DNA of 64,000 nucleotides from Buttiauxella ferragutiae (GCF_001654915.1 NZ_LXEQ01000038.1), one strand, 5' to 3'; shown: positions 54,125 to 63,384, numbered from the stretch's first letter. A program made the numbers and translations. The notes: generated by a model not told the origin, from the sequence alone.

Positions 54125-54412
54125 GATGGCGGTAAGACGACATTTTCGCTATAAATTGATCACTGTCGAGAAACGTAAATAACACTAAGCAATTACCTGT
54201 TTATCGTAGGGAAATTGCAGGGTAATATATTTGCGGATTATTTTTGGTTTTTATTAACGTGTTTGTAACCTTTCATCTTTCTTCGTTACATGTAAATAAA
54301 ATGACGAAGGGATGAAGTCTGGAAGCGAATGTTTTTGTATTAGGGCATGCGTTGTGGTTTTCCCTACGGCGAACCACGGTCGGAGTCTTCATGCGAAGAG
54401 CAAGGAGTCAAG

Positions 54413-55981
54413 ATGTTTGATATTGTCGAACTGTCGCGCTTACAGTTTGCCTTGACCGCGATGTACCACTTTCTGTTTGTGCCACTAACGCTCGGTATGG
54501 CGTTCCTGTTGGCCATTATGGAAACCGTGTACGTTCTGTCAGGTAAGCAAATTTATAAAGATATGACCAAGTTCTGGGGCAAGTTGTTTGGTATCAACTT
54601 TGCTTTGGGTGTGGCCACTGGTTTAACCATGGAGTTCCAGTTCGGCACAAACTGGTCTTACTACTCACACTACGTGGGTGACATTTTTGGTGCCCCGCTG
54701 GCCATCGAAGGTCTGATGGCGTTCTTCCTTGAATCCACCTTTGTAGGTCTGTTCTTCTTTGGTTGGGATCGCCTGGGTAAAGTTCAACACATGGCGGTAA
54801 CCTGGCTGGTGGCTCTTGGCTCCAACCTTTCTGCTCTGTGGATTCTGGTCGCCAACGGCTGGATGCAGAACCCAATTGCTTCCGACTTCAATTTCGAAAC
54901 CATGCGTATGGAGATGGTGAGCTTCTCCGAACTGGTACTGAACCCGGTTGCTCAGGTTAAATTCGTTCACACCGTGGCTTCTGGCTACGTGTGCGGTGCG
55001 ATGTTCATCCTCGGTGTCAGTTCTTACTACTTGCTCAAAGGCCGTGACGTCGCATTTGCGAAACGTTCATTTGCCATCGCTGCAAGCTTCGGTATGGCGG
55101 CAATCCTGTCTGTTATCGTGCTGGGTGATGAGTCTGGTTACGAAATGGGTGATGTGCAGAAAACCAAGCTGGCTGCCATTGAAGCCGAGTGGGAAACTCA
55201 ACCAGCTCCGGCAGCCTTTACGCTGTTTGGTATCCCGGATCAGGATAAGCAAGAAAACCACTTCGCAATTCAAATTCCTTACGCGCTGGGCATCATTGCC
55301 ACTCGTTCAGTGGATACACCGGTTATCGGTCTGAAAGACCTTATGGTGCAACACGAAGAGCGTATTCGTAATGGCATGAAGGCTTACAGCCTGCTGGAAC
55401 AACTTCGTGCTGGTTCGAAAGACCAGGCCGTTCGCGATAACTTTGAGTCCGTCAAGAAAGACCTGGGTTATGGCTTGCTGCTGAAACGCTATACCCCGAA
55501 TGTTGCTGATGCGACGGAAGATCAGATTCAGAAAGCAACCAAAGACTCGATTCCACGTGTTGCTCCGCTGTACTTTGCATTCCGTATCATGGTGGGTTGT
55601 GGCTTCCTGATGCTGTTCATCATTGCGGCTTCCTTCTGGACCGTAACGCGTAATGCCATCGGCTCGAAAACGTGGCTGCTGCGCGCTGCGCTGTATGGTA
55701 TCCCACTGCCGTGGATTGCGATTGAATCTGGCTGGTTTGTTGCTGAATACGGTCGTCAGCCATGGGCTGTTGGTGAGGTATTGCCGACTGCGGTTGCCAA
55801 CTCCTCTCTGACCGTGGGCGATCTGATCTTCTCCATGGTACTGATTTGCGGCCTTTACACGCTGTTTATGGTGGCGGAACTGTTCCTGATGTTCAAATTT
55901 GCTCGCCTTGGGCCGAGCAGTCTGAAAACAGGTCGCTATCACTTTGAGCAGTCCAATGTGGCTTCTCAGCCGGCACGCTAA
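54413..55981 (+). CDS. cydA: Cytochrome bd-I ubiquinol oxidase subunit I
   Basis: High-affinity quinol oxidase subunit carrying hemes b558, b595 and d. The 522-residue product equals E. coli. Heme ligand His19 (LTAMYHFLFVP) is at the E. coli position; the long periplasmic Q-loop starts near residue 258 with KLAAIEAEWETQPAPAAF and continues through GLKDLMVQHEERIRNGMKAY; the GWFVAEYGRQPWAVGEVLPT motif is near 440. ATG 54413 follows CAAGGAGTCAAG; the in-frame ATG upstream (54347) lies in the leader hairpin and is rejected. First gene of cydABX-ybgE. Confidence 0.98.
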   Translation: MFDIVELSRLQFALTAMYHFLFVPLTLGMAFLLAIMETVYVLSGKQIYKDMTKFWGKLFGINFALGVATGLTMEFQFGTNWSYYSHYVGDIFGAPLAIEGLMAFFLESTFVGLFFFGWDRLGKVQHMAVTWLVALGSNLSALWILVANGWMQNPIASDFNFETMRMEMVSFSELVLNPVAQVKFVHTVASGYVCGAMFILGVSSYYLLKGRDVAFAKRSFAIAASFGMAAILSVIVLGDESGYEMGDVQKTKLAAIEAEWETQPAPAAFTLFGIPDQDKQENHFAIQIPYALGIIATRSVDTPVIGLKDLMVQHEERIRNGMKAYSLLEQLRAGSKDQAVRDNFESVKKDLGYGLLLKRYTPNVADATEDQIQKATKDSIPRVAPLYFAFRIMVGCGFLMLFIIAASFWTVTRNAIGSKTWLLRAALYGIPLPWIAIESGWFVAEYGRQPWAVGEVLPTAVANSSLTVGDLIFSMVLICGLYTLFMVAELFLMFKFARLGPSSLKTGRYHFEQSNVASQPAR

Positions 55982-55996
55982 GACAGGAGTCGTCAA

Positions 55997-57136
55997 ATGA
56001 TCGATTATGAAGTATTGCGTTTTATCTGGTGGCTGCTGGTTGGCATTCTGCTGATTGGTTTTGCAGTCACCGATGGCTTTGATATGGGCGTAGGTATGCT
56101 GTCCCGCATCATTGGCCGTAATGACGTTGAACGCCGCATCATGGTGAACTCCATCGCCCCTCACTGGGACGGTAACCAGGTATGGCTCATTACCGCAGGT
56201 GGTGCGCTATTTGCTGCCTGGCCGATGGTTTACGCGGCTGCGTTCTCCGGCTTCTATGTAGCGATGATTCTGGTGCTGGCTTCATTGTTCTTCCGTCCGG
56301 TAGGTTTTGACTACCGTTCGAAGATTGAAGACATGCGCTGGCGTGGTATGTGGGACTGGGGCATTTTCATCGGTAGCTTCGTGCCGCCGTTGGTTATCGG
56401 TGTGGCGTTCGGCAACTTGCTGCAAGGCGTGCCGTTCCACGTTGATGAATATCTGCGCCTGTACTACACCGGTAACTTCTTCCAGTTGCTGAATCCGTTT
56501 GGCCTGTTGGCAGGTGTCGTGAGCGTATCGATGATTCTTGCTCAGGGGGCAACTTACCTGCAAATGCGTACCGTAGGTGAACTACATCTGCGTACCAAAG
56601 CGGCGGCGCAAATCTCAGCGCTGGTGATGATGGTGTGCTTTGCACTGGCGGGTGTTTGGGTAATCTACGGTATCGATGGCTACGTTGTGACTTCAGAGCT
56701 GAACCACCACGCAGCATCGAATCCGTTGACTAAAGAAGTGGCACGTCAGGCGGGTGCCTGGATGGTGAACTTCAATAACATGCCGATTCTGTGGCTCATC
56801 CCTGCATTGGGTGTGGTATTGCCGCTGTTGACTGTGTTGATGTCCCGTCTGGAGAAAGGTGCGATGGCATTCCTGTTCTCCTCACTGACTCTGGCTTGTG
56901 TGATTCTGACTGCTGGTGTGGCGATGTTCCCGTTCGTGATGCCTTCGAGCACCATGCTGAACGCTAGCCTGACCATGTGGGATGCAACATCCAGCCAGCT
57001 GACGCTGAACGTGATGACCTTTGTTGCTGCGGTATTTGTGCCGATCGTTCTCATCTACACCATCTGGTGTTACTGGAAAATGTTCGGTCGAATCACCAAA
57101 GAGCATATCGAAAGCAACACCCACTCTCTGTACTAA
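55997..57136 (+). CDS. cydB: Cytochrome bd-I ubiquinol oxidase subunit II
   Basis: Membrane subunit of 379 residues, equal to E. coli, with eight to nine helices. Conserved features: FWWLLVGILLIGFAVTDGFDMGVGML near 9-35, WDGNQVWLITAGGALFAAWP near 57-76, FRPVGFDYRSKIEDMRWRGMWDWG near 99-122. Provides a structural partner to CydA and part of the proton/oxygen path. Fifteen bp after cydA with an ACAGGAGTCG RBS; cydX follows after 14 bp. Confidence 0.98.
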   Translation: MIDYEVLRFIWWLLVGILLIGFAVTDGFDMGVGMLSRIIGRNDVERRIMVNSIAPHWDGNQVWLITAGGALFAAWPMVYAAAFSGFYVAMILVLASLFFRPVGFDYRSKIEDMRWRGMWDWGIFIGSFVPPLVIGVAFGNLLQGVPFHVDEYLRLYYTGNFFQLLNPFGLLAGVVSVSMILAQGATYLQMRTVGELHLRTKAAAQISALVMMVCFALAGVWVIYGIDGYVVTSELNHHAASNPLTKEVARQAGAWMVNFNNMPILWLIPALGVVLPLLTVLMSRLEKGAMAFLFSSLTLACVILTAGVAMFPFVMPSSTMLNASLTMWDATSSQLTLNVMTFVAAVFVPIVLIYTIWCYWKMFGRITKEHIESNTHSLY

Positions 57137-57150
57137 GTAAGGAGCTGATT

Positions 57151-57264
57151 ATGTGGTACTTTGCATGGATTCTGGGGACGCTGCTGGCTTGTGCTTTCGG
57201 CATCATTACCGCCCTGGCACTTGAGCACGTAGAAGCTGCTAAAGCGGGTAAAGAAGAACATTAA
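57151..57264 (+). CDS. cydX: Cytochrome bd-I accessory subunit CydX
   Basis: Small single-helix subunit of 37 residues that stabilises the heme d environment of the bd-I oxidase. The sequence MWYFAWILGTLLACAFGIIT begins at the ATG and ends AAKAGKEEH; the membrane helix spans about 4-24. Preceded by TAAGGAGCTGATT, a strong RBS. Its TAA overlaps the ybgE ATG by one base. It is easily missed because it lies within a longer open frame. Confidence 0.95.
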   Translation: MWYFAWILGTLLACAFGIITALALEHVEAAKAGKEEH

Positions 57265-57557
57265 TGGACGGAATTATCGCAAAGTTGTATGCGGTAATGG
57301 ACAAGAGCCCTTTAAGGGCTCTTTCCTTGATCATGGCATTAGTTCTGGCCGGATGTATGTTTTGGGACCCGTCACGTTTCGCAGCGAAAACCAGTGGTCT
57401 GGAAATCTGGCATGGTTTTTTGCTGATGTGGGCGGTATGCACCGGTGTGATACATGGCGTGGGCTTTCGCCCGTGCAAAGTGCTGTGGCAGGGCGTTTTT
57501 AGCCCGTTACCTGCGCAATTAGTTTTGCTGGCCGGATTGGCTATTTTCTTCTTCTGA
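57264..57557 (+). CDS. ybgE: Cyd operon protein YbgE
   Basis: Small membrane protein of 97 residues (E. coli length) with three hydrophobic stretches, about 18-36, 53-70 and 78-96. It is always found after cydX in enteric bacteria and is thought to aid oxidase assembly or function, but its role is not settled. Starts on the last base of the cydX stop (TAATG). A strong inverted repeat follows before ybgC. Confidence 0.92.
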   Translation: MDGIIAKLYAVMDKSPLRALSLIMALVLAGCMFWDPSRFAAKTSGLEIWHGFLLMWAVCTGVIHGVGFRPCKVLWQGVFSPLPAQLVLLAGLAIFFF

Positions 57558-57586
57558 TGCTTCTTTAACCGCTAAGATTTTTCCTT

Positions 57587-57620
57587 AATATTTATGGGCA
57601 TTAACAAGCCCATAAATATT
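57587..57620. repeat. Perfect inverted repeat between ybgE and ybgC
   Basis: AATATTTATGGGC (57587-57599), 8-nt loop, GCCCATAAATATT (57608-57620): a perfect 13-bp stem. No T run follows, so it is not a standard terminator. It may be a transcript-end or mRNA-stability hairpin for cydABX-ybgE. Confidence 0.85.
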
Positions 57621-57704
57621 TACCTAACGTTTAGTGCTACCCATTCCCAACCCCCATCCTCTTGCGTATAGTAGCAACGTTTAATTGCATTACCGGGATG
57701 TAAA

Positions 57705-58109
57705 GTGAGTACAACGTTGTTTCGATGGCCGGTTCGTGTCTACTACGAAGATACTGACGCCGGTGGTGTGGTATACCACGCCAGTTATGTTGCTTTTTAT
57801 GAAAGAGCACGCACAGAGATGCTGCGCCAACACCACTTTAACCAGCAGGATTTGTTGGCAGCGAGCATCGCCTTCGTCGTACGCAAGATGACAGTGGATT
57901 ATCTTGCGCCTGCCCGACTCGACGATTTACTCGAAATCCAAAGTGAAATTACATCAATGCGTGGCACATCTTTGGTGTTTACGCAGCGAATAGTCAATGC
58001 CGATGGCAGGGTACTCAATGAAGCTGAGGTCCTGATCGTTTGTGTTGATCTTCTCTCAATGAAGCCTCGTGCGCTTCCCAAGTCTATTGTCGCGGAGTTC
58101 AAGCAGTGA
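57705..58109 (+). CDS. ybgC: Acyl-CoA thioesterase YbgC
   Basis: Hotdog-fold thioesterase of 134 residues; in E. coli it acts on acyl-CoAs and contacts phospholipid synthesis enzymes. The signature YYEDTDAGGVVYHASYVAFY at residues 13-32 contains catalytic Asp18 and His25-region; FYERARTEML follows. GTG start at 57705. The stop overlaps the tolQ GTG (GTGA), coupling it to the Tol-Pal genes, the standard order ybgC-tolQRAB-pal-cpoB. Confidence 0.95.
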   Translation: MSTTLFRWPVRVYYEDTDAGGVVYHASYVAFYERARTEMLRQHHFNQQDLLAASIAFVVRKMTVDYLAPARLDDLLEIQSEITSMRGTSLVFTQRIVNADGRVLNEAEVLIVCVDLLSMKPRALPKSIVAEFKQ

Positions 58110-58792
58110 CTGACATGAATATCCTTGATTTGTTCCTGAAGGCTAGCCTTCTGGTCAAATTTATCATGTTGATTTTGATTGGTTTTTCCATTGCATCATG
58201 GGCAATCATTATTCAGCGTACGCGAATCCTCAATGCTGCTACTCGTGAAGCAGAAGCGTTTGAAGATAAGTTCTGGTCGGGCATTGAATTGTCCCGTCTT
58301 TATCAAGAAAGCCAGGGCCGCCGTGACAATCTTGCTGGCTCTGAACAAATTTTCTATTCAGGCTTTAAAGAGTTTGCCCGACTGCACCGTGCTAACACAC
58401 ATGCGCCGGAAGCGGTCGTCGAAGGGGCATCTCGTGCCATGCGTATTTCCATGAGCCGTGAGCTGGAAACGCTTGAAACGCACATTCCATTCCTCGGAAC
58501 GGTCGGTTCCATCAGCCCATACATCGGCCTGTTTGGTACGGTTTGGGGGATCATGCATGCCTTTATCGCACTCGGTGCGGTAAAACAAGCAACCCTACAG
58601 ATGGTTGCGCCAGGTATCGCAGAAGCTCTGATTGCAACCGCAATCGGCCTGTTTGCTGCAATCCCTGCGGTTATGGCGTATAACCGCCTGAACCAACGTG
58701 TGAACAAACTGGAATTGAATTACGACAACTTCATGGAAGAGTTCACGGCTATCCTGCACCGTCAGGCTTTTACCAGCAGCGATAAGCAGTAA
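58106..58792 (+). CDS. tolQ: Tol-Pal system proton-channel subunit TolQ
   Basis: Inner-membrane component of 228 residues that, with TolR, uses the proton motive force to drive TolA. MotA/ExbB-family features: three helices (about 16-36, 136-158, 170-192), with GTVGSISPYIGLFGTVWGIM near 130-150 and TAIGLFAAIPAVMAYNRL near 176-194. GTG start overlapping ybgC, read as MTDMNILDLFLKA. tolR follows after 10 bp. Confidence 0.97.
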   Translation: MTDMNILDLFLKASLLVKFIMLILIGFSIASWAIIIQRTRILNAATREAEAFEDKFWSGIELSRLYQESQGRRDNLAGSEQIFYSGFKEFARLHRANTHAPEAVVEGASRAMRISMSRELETLETHIPFLGTVGSISPYIGLFGTVWGIMHAFIALGAVKQATLQMVAPGIAEALIATAIGLFAAIPAVMAYNRLNQRVNKLELNYDNFMEEFTAILHRQAFTSSDKQ

Positions 58793-58802
58793 GGGGTAAG
58801 TC

Positions 58803-59234
58803 ATGGCCAGACGTGGACGTGGGCGTGGTCGTCGGGAATTAAAGTCCGAAATTAACATCGTTCCTCTGCTAGACGTGCTGTTAGTGTTGTTGCTCATTTT
58901 TATGGCAACGGCTCCTATTATCACGCAAAGCGTTGAGGTTGATTTACCTGATGCGACAGATTCGCAAACGGTAAGCAGTAATGATGAACCGCCGGTCATT
59001 ATTGAAGTGTCCGGGGTAGGGCAGTACAGCGTGGTGGTTGAGAAAGATCGTATGGACCAGTTGCCGTCTGAGCAGGTTGTTGCGGAAGCACAACGTCGTT
59101 TACAGGCAAATCCAAAAACGGTCTTTTTGATCGGTGGTGCTAAAGATGTTCCTTACGAGGAAATCATCAAGGCGCTTAACCTGCTGCATAGTGCAGGGGT
59201 GAAATCCGTCGGTCTGATGACGCAGCCAATCTGA
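58803..59234 (+). CDS. tolR: Tol-Pal system protein TolR
   Basis: ExbD-family partner of TolQ, 143 residues. A charged N-terminus (RRGRGRGRRELKSEINIVP), one membrane helix at about 18-40 with the proton-carrying Asp23 in VPLLDVLLVLLLIF, and a periplasmic domain at about 60-143 ending GLMTQPI. The ATG follows GTAAGGGGTAAGTC. tolA follows after 28 bp. Confidence 0.97.
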   Translation: MARRGRGRGRRELKSEINIVPLLDVLLVLLLIFMATAPIITQSVEVDLPDATDSQTVSSNDEPPVIIEVSGVGQYSVVVEKDRMDQLPSEQVVAEAQRRLQANPKTVFLIGGAKDVPYEEIIKALNLLHSAGVKSVGLMTQPI

Positions 59235-59262
59235 TCCATCTCGCGATATTTGGGAACCGATA

Positions 59263-60519
59263 GTGTCAAAGGCAACCATAGAAAACGATAAGCTCAAGCG
59301 CGCGATAATCGTCTCAGTGATCCTGCATATCATTTTGGTTGCAGTCCTGATTTGGAGTTCGTTTGACGAGAACATCGACGCCAGTAGTGCTGGTGGCGGT
59401 GGGGGTTCGGCTATTGACGCGGTCATGGTCGACCCAGGTGCAGTTGTTCAGCAGTACAATCGTGAACAGCAACAGCAGGCGAGTAGCAAACGTGCAGCAG
59501 AGCAACGCGAGAAACAAGCGCAACAACAGGCTGAAGAACTTCAGGAAAAACAGGCTGCTGAACAACAGCGTCTGAAAGCTCTGGAGAAAGAACGCCTGGA
59601 AGCGCAGGAACAAGCGAAGCAGCAAACAGAACAGCAGAAACAAGCGCAAGAAGCAGCCAAAGAAGCGCAAGAGCAACAGAAACAAGCAGAAGCCGCGGCA
59701 GCGAAAGCTAAAGCAGATGCCAAAGCTCAAGCTGATGCTCAGGCGAAGGTTGCGGAAGACGCAGCAAAGAAAGCGGCTGCGGATGCACAGAAGAAAGCGA
59801 CTGAAGAGGCTGCTAAAAAAGCGGCTGATGCTGAGAAGAAAGCTGCTGCAGTAGCTGTGGCTGCGGCTAAAAAAGCGCAGCAAGAAGCTGAGAAGAAAAC
59901 TGCGGAAGAAGCAGCGAAGAAAGCTCAGCAAGATGCAGAGAAGAAAGCCGCTGCTGAGGCTGCCAAAAAAGAAGCTGCAGCAACTGCCGCTGCAGAAAAA
60001 GCGGCGTCGGATAAAGCCGCGGCTGAAAAGGCTGCTGCTGCAAAAGCCGCTTCTGATAAGAAAGCCGCTGCGGATGCTAAGAAAAAAGCAGCCTCTGATA
60101 AGGCCGCTGCCGATAAAGCAGCAGCTGCAGGCGTTGACGATCTGTTCGGCGACCTGAGTTCAGGTAAGAATGCACCGAAAACGGGTGCTGGGGCGCAAGG
60201 TAATAGCGCTGCGGCTGCCGGAAAAGGGAATAATAAAAAAAATGGCGCTACTGGTGCTGAGATCAATGGTTACGCAGGGCAGATAAAAGCAGCAATTGAA
60301 AGCAAGTTTTACCAGGATCCTGCCTTTAGCGGCAAGACTTGCACATTGCGCATAAAACTGGCTCCTGATGGCCTATTACTTGATATCAAATCAGAAGGTG
60401 GCGATCCGGCACTTTGTCAGGCTGCCATTGCGGCGGCACGACTGGCGAAGATTCCGAAACCGCCTAGCCAGGACGTTTATGAAGTTTTCAAAAACGCGCC
60501 TATCGACTTTAAGCCATAG
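59263..60519 (+). CDS. tolA: Tol-Pal system protein TolA
   Basis: Periplasm-spanning protein of 418 residues linking TolQR to Pal and TolB. Domain I is the N-terminal membrane anchor (about 13-34, AIIVSVILHIILVAVLIWSS). Domain II (about 60-290) is a long Ala/Lys/Glu/Gln helix of repeated KKAA- and KAAA-type units; the first part is unusually Gln-rich (EQQQQASSKRAAEQREKQAQ). Domain III (about 315-418) is the compact C-terminus with YAGQIKAAIESKFY and CTLRIKLAPDGLLLDIKSEGGDP. GTG start. Near-repeat DNA in domain II is the coding sequence, not a mobile repeat. Confidence 0.96.
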   Translation: MSKATIENDKLKRAIIVSVILHIILVAVLIWSSFDENIDASSAGGGGGSAIDAVMVDPGAVVQQYNREQQQQASSKRAAEQREKQAQQQAEELQEKQAAEQQRLKALEKERLEAQEQAKQQTEQQKQAQEAAKEAQEQQKQAEAAAAKAKADAKAQADAQAKVAEDAAKKAAADAQKKATEEAAKKAADAEKKAAAVAVAAAKKAQQEAEKKTAEEAAKKAQQDAEKKAAAEAAKKEAAATAAAEKAASDKAAAEKAAAAKAASDKKAAADAKKKAASDKAAADKAAAAGVDDLFGDLSSGKNAPKTGAGAQGNSAAAAGKGNNKKNGATGAEINGYAGQIKAAIESKFYQDPAFSGKTCTLRIKLAPDGLLLDIKSEGGDPALCQAAIAAARLAKIPKPPSQDVYEVFKNAPIDFKP

Positions 60520-60650
60520 TAAAATTTTCCTCGCGAAAGTGGGGAAAACTAACCAGGCTGTGTCACAGAGTTTTGGTAGTTTTGTGTATTTGAGTTTGTT
60601 AACATTCTGCTAAATTATCGTGGGCTGTGGGTCCAGATAAGGGAGATATG

Positions 60651-61943
60651 ATGAAGCAGGCATTTCGAGTTGCATTAAGTTTTTTAATGCTGTGGGCAGC
60701 AGTACTGCACGCAGAAGTTCGTATTGAGATAACCCAAGGGGTTGACTCAGCACGTCCAATTGGTGTTGCGCCGTTCAAATGGGCAGGCCCAGGTGCTGCA
60801 CCAGAAGATATTGGTGGCATCGTTGCTGCTGATTTACGTAACAGTGGCAAATTCAATCCATTGGATCGTTCACGTTTACCGCAGCAGCCTGGCTCCGCCC
60901 AGGAAGTGCAACCGGCAGCGTGGACCGCTCTGGGTATTGATGCCGTTGTCGTCGGCCAGGTCACACCAAACGGTGATGGCAGCTATACCGTTGCTTACCA
61001 GTTGGTTGATACCTCTGGCGCACCGGGTACTGTACTGGCTCAGAACTCCTACAAAGTGAACAAACAGTGGCTTCGCTATGCCGGTCATACCGCCAGCGAC
61101 GAAGTGTTTGAGAAGCTTTCAGGTATCAAAGGTGCATTCCGTACGCGTATCGCTTACGTTGTGCAGACTAACGGCGGCCAGTTCCCATACGAACTGCGCG
61201 TGTCTGATTACGATGGCTACAACCAGTTTGTGGTTCACCGTTCTCCGCAGCCGTTGATGTCACCAGCCTGGTCTCCAGATGGTAGCAAACTGGCTTATGT
61301 AACGTTTGAAAGTGGCCGTTCAGCGCTGGTTATCCAGACTCTGGCAAATGGCGCAGTGCGTCAGGTAGCTTCTTTCCCACGTCATAACGGTGCGCCAGCC
61401 TTCTCTCCAGATGGCAGCAAACTGGCGTTCGCATTGTCGAAAACCGGTAGCTTGAACCTGTATGTAATGGATATTGGCTCTGGCCAGATTCGTCAGGTGA
61501 CTGATGGACGTAGCAATAACACTGAACCAACCTGGTTCCCGGATAGCCAGAACCTGGCTTACACCTCCGATCAGGCTGGTCGTCCTCAGATTTACAAAGT
61601 GAATGTAAATGGCGGTGCTCCACAACGTATTTCCTGGGAAGGTTCTCAGAACCAGGATTCCGATGTGAGTTCCGACGGTAAGTTTATGGTGATGGTGAGC
61701 TCCAATGGTGGGCAACAACATATCGCCAAACAGGATCTGGTAGCGGGTGGCGTACAAACTTTATCGTCAACGTTCCTGGATGAAACGCCAAGTCTGGCAC
61801 CTAACGGCACGATGGTAATCTACAGCTCTTCTCAGGGGATGGGATCTGTGCTGAATCTGGTCTCAACAGATGGGCGTTTCAAAGCGCGTCTTCCGGCAAC
61901 CGATGGTCAGGTTAAATTCCCTGCCTGGTCGCCGTATCTGTGA
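60651..61943 (+). CDS. tolB: Tol-Pal system beta-propeller protein TolB
   Basis: Periplasmic protein of 430 residues that binds Pal and TolA. Signal peptide MKQAFRVALSFLMLWAAVLHA, cut before EVRIEITQGVDSARPIG; N-terminal domain to about 160, then a six-bladed propeller with repeated LSPAWSPDGSKLAYVTFESG, GAPAFSPDGSKLAFALSKTG, EPTWFPDSQNLAYTSDQAG and similar. ATG 60651 is the family start; the preceding ATG (60648) and an upstream in-frame codon at 60627 are alternatives. RBS GGGAGATATG. Separated from tolA by 131 bp, long enough for a separate promoter. Confidence 0.97.
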   Translation: MKQAFRVALSFLMLWAAVLHAEVRIEITQGVDSARPIGVAPFKWAGPGAAPEDIGGIVAADLRNSGKFNPLDRSRLPQQPGSAQEVQPAAWTALGIDAVVVGQVTPNGDGSYTVAYQLVDTSGAPGTVLAQNSYKVNKQWLRYAGHTASDEVFEKLSGIKGAFRTRIAYVVQTNGGQFPYELRVSDYDGYNQFVVHRSPQPLMSPAWSPDGSKLAYVTFESGRSALVIQTLANGAVRQVASFPRHNGAPAFSPDGSKLAFALSKTGSLNLYVMDIGSGQIRQVTDGRSNNTEPTWFPDSQNLAYTSDQAGRPQIYKVNVNGGAPQRISWEGSQNQDSDVSSDGKFMVMVSSNGGQQHIAKQDLVAGGVQTLSSTFLDETPSLAPNGTMVIYSSSQGMGSVLNLVSTDGRFKARLPATDGQVKFPAWSPYL

Positions 61944-61969
61944 TAATAAAATATTAAAGGATCAAAGAA

Positions 61970-62491
61970 ATGCAACTGAACAAAGTGCTGAAAGGGCTGA
62001 TGCTGGCACTGCCTGTTATGGCAATCGCTGCGTGTAGTTCTAACAAGAGCGCCAACAACGAGAGCGGCGAAGGTATGCTGGGCGCCGGCACTGGTATGGA
62101 CGCTAACGGTAGCAATGGCAACATGTCATCTGAAGAACAGGCTCGCCTGCAGATGCAACAGCTGCAACAGAACAACATCGTATACTTCGGTCTGGACAAA
62201 TATGATGTTTCTTCTGAATTCGCTGCAATGCTGGATGCGCACGCTAACTTCCTGCGTAGCAACCCATCTTACAAAGTGACTGTAGAAGGTCATGCGGACG
62301 AACGTGGTACTCCGGAATACAACATTTCCCTGGGTGAGCGTCGTGCTAGCGCTGTTAAGATGTACCTGCAAGGTAAAGGCGTTTCTGCAGACCAGATCTC
62401 CATCGTTTCTTACGGTAAAGAAAAACCAGCAGTACTGGGTCATGACGAAGCGGCTTACGCTAAAAACCGTCGTGCCGTTCTGGTTTACTAA
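61970..62491 (+). CDS. pal: Peptidoglycan-associated lipoprotein Pal
   Basis: Outer-membrane lipoprotein of 173 residues that binds meso-diaminopimelate in peptidoglycan. Signal peptide with lipobox AIAAC giving lipidated Cys22 or so, Ser-rich tether, and an OmpA-like domain at about 65-173 with HANFLRSNPSYKVTVEGHADERGTPEYN-type core (split here: VEGHADERGTPEYNISLGER). Follows tolB by 26 bp; 9 bp before cpoB. Confidence 0.98.
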   Translation: MQLNKVLKGLMLALPVMAIAACSSNKSANNESGEGMLGAGTGMDANGSNGNMSSEEQARLQMQQLQQNNIVYFGLDKYDVSSEFAAMLDAHANFLRSNPSYKVTVEGHADERGTPEYNISLGERRASAVKMYLQGKGVSADQISIVSYGKEKPAVLGHDEAAYAKNRRAVLVY

Positions 62492-62500
62492 GAGAACAGT

Positions 62501-63298
62501 ATGAACAGTAACCTCAGACATCACTTGTTGAGTCTGTCGTTACTGGTTGGCATAGCGGCCCCTTGGGCCGCTACTGCTCAGGCGCCAATCAGTAGTGTCG
62601 GCTCAGGCTCGGTCGAAGACCGTGTCACTCAACTCGAGCGTATTTCTAACGCTCACAGTCAACTCTTAACCCAACTTCAGCAACAACTCTCTGATAACCA
62701 AAATGATATTGATTCCCTGCGTGGTCAAATTCAGGAAAACCAGTACCAGTTGAATCAGGTTGTGGAGCGTCAGAAGCAAATTTTATTGCAGATAGACAGC
62801 CTCGGCAGTGGTGCTGCGGCAGGACAAGCGGCAGGCAGTACCGATCAGGGTGCCGCTGCAGCGGCAACACCTGATGCCGGTGCGGCAGCTCAGACACCTG
62901 CAGCAGCAGCCCCTGCGCAAGGTGGTGACGCTAACAGTGACTACAATGCAGCTATTGCCATGGTGCAGGATAAGTCCCGCCAGGACGAAGCTATTGCTGC
63001 ATTTCAAAGTTTTATTAAGAAGTACCCAGATTCAACTTATCAGCCAAATGCAAATTATTGGCTCGGTCAGTTGAATTACAACAAGGGGAAAAAGGATGAT
63101 GCGGCGTTTTATTTTGCCTCTGTGGTGAAAAATTACCCAAAATCTCCTAAGGCCCCGGATGCAATGTTTAAAGTCGGTGTGATCATGCAAGACAAAGGCG
63201 ATACCGCCAAAGCGAAAGCTGTCTACCAACAAGTGATCAAACAGTTCCCAAATACCGACGGCGCAAAGCAGGCGCAAAAACGTCTGAATGCGATGTAG
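62501..63298 (+). CDS. cpoB: Cell division coordinator CpoB
   Basis: Periplasmic protein of 265 residues (E. coli YbgF, 263) that links PBP1B and the Tol system during constriction. Cleavable signal peptide about 1-26 (…PWAATAQA), a trimeric coiled coil at about 36-105 (QLERISNAHSQLLTQLQQQL), an Ala/Gln/Pro-rich linker at about 106-145, and TPR repeats at about 146-260 (DYNAAIAMVQDKSRQDEAIA, YWLGQLNYNKGKKDDAAFYF). Last gene of the tol-pal run; followed by tRNA genes. Confidence 0.96.
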   Translation: MNSNLRHHLLSLSLLVGIAAPWAATAQAPISSVGSGSVEDRVTQLERISNAHSQLLTQLQQQLSDNQNDIDSLRGQIQENQYQLNQVVERQKQILLQIDSLGSGAAAGQAAGSTDQGAAAAATPDAGAAAQTPAAAAPAQGGDANSDYNAAIAMVQDKSRQDEAIAAFQSFIKKYPDSTYQPNANYWLGQLNYNKGKKDDAAFYFASVVKNYPKSPKAPDAMFKVGVIMQDKGDTAKAKAVYQQVIKQFPNTDGAKQAQKRLNAM

Positions 63299-63384
63299 TG
63301 AGTGCGGCCTGACCAGATATTGCTGTTTTTCTGGTCAAGCCGAACGAAACGCGAGCCATTAGGTGATCTTGATCGAAATTCTTG

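Larger units (their letters stand above)
53746..54412 (+). promoter_or_regulatory. cydA upstream control region
   Basis: About 670 bp without a gene, AT-rich, like the long multi-promoter region of E. coli cydA. Contains GTTAAATTAATAATTATTAA at 53796-53815, resembling an ArcA box with tandem GTTA-type repeats, and more TTAAC/TTAAT repeats to 54060. Two FNR sites are listed separately. Near the start codon a hairpin GTGGTT (54354-54359) / AACCAC (54372-54377) lies in the 5' UTR. In E. coli this region answers to ArcA (activation) and FNR (repression). Confidence 0.7.

Noticed and set aside
59480..60130. Repetitive DNA resembling a tandem repeat array
   Set aside because: It encodes the Ala/Lys-rich helix of TolA; the repetition is at the protein level and not a CRISPR or satellite.
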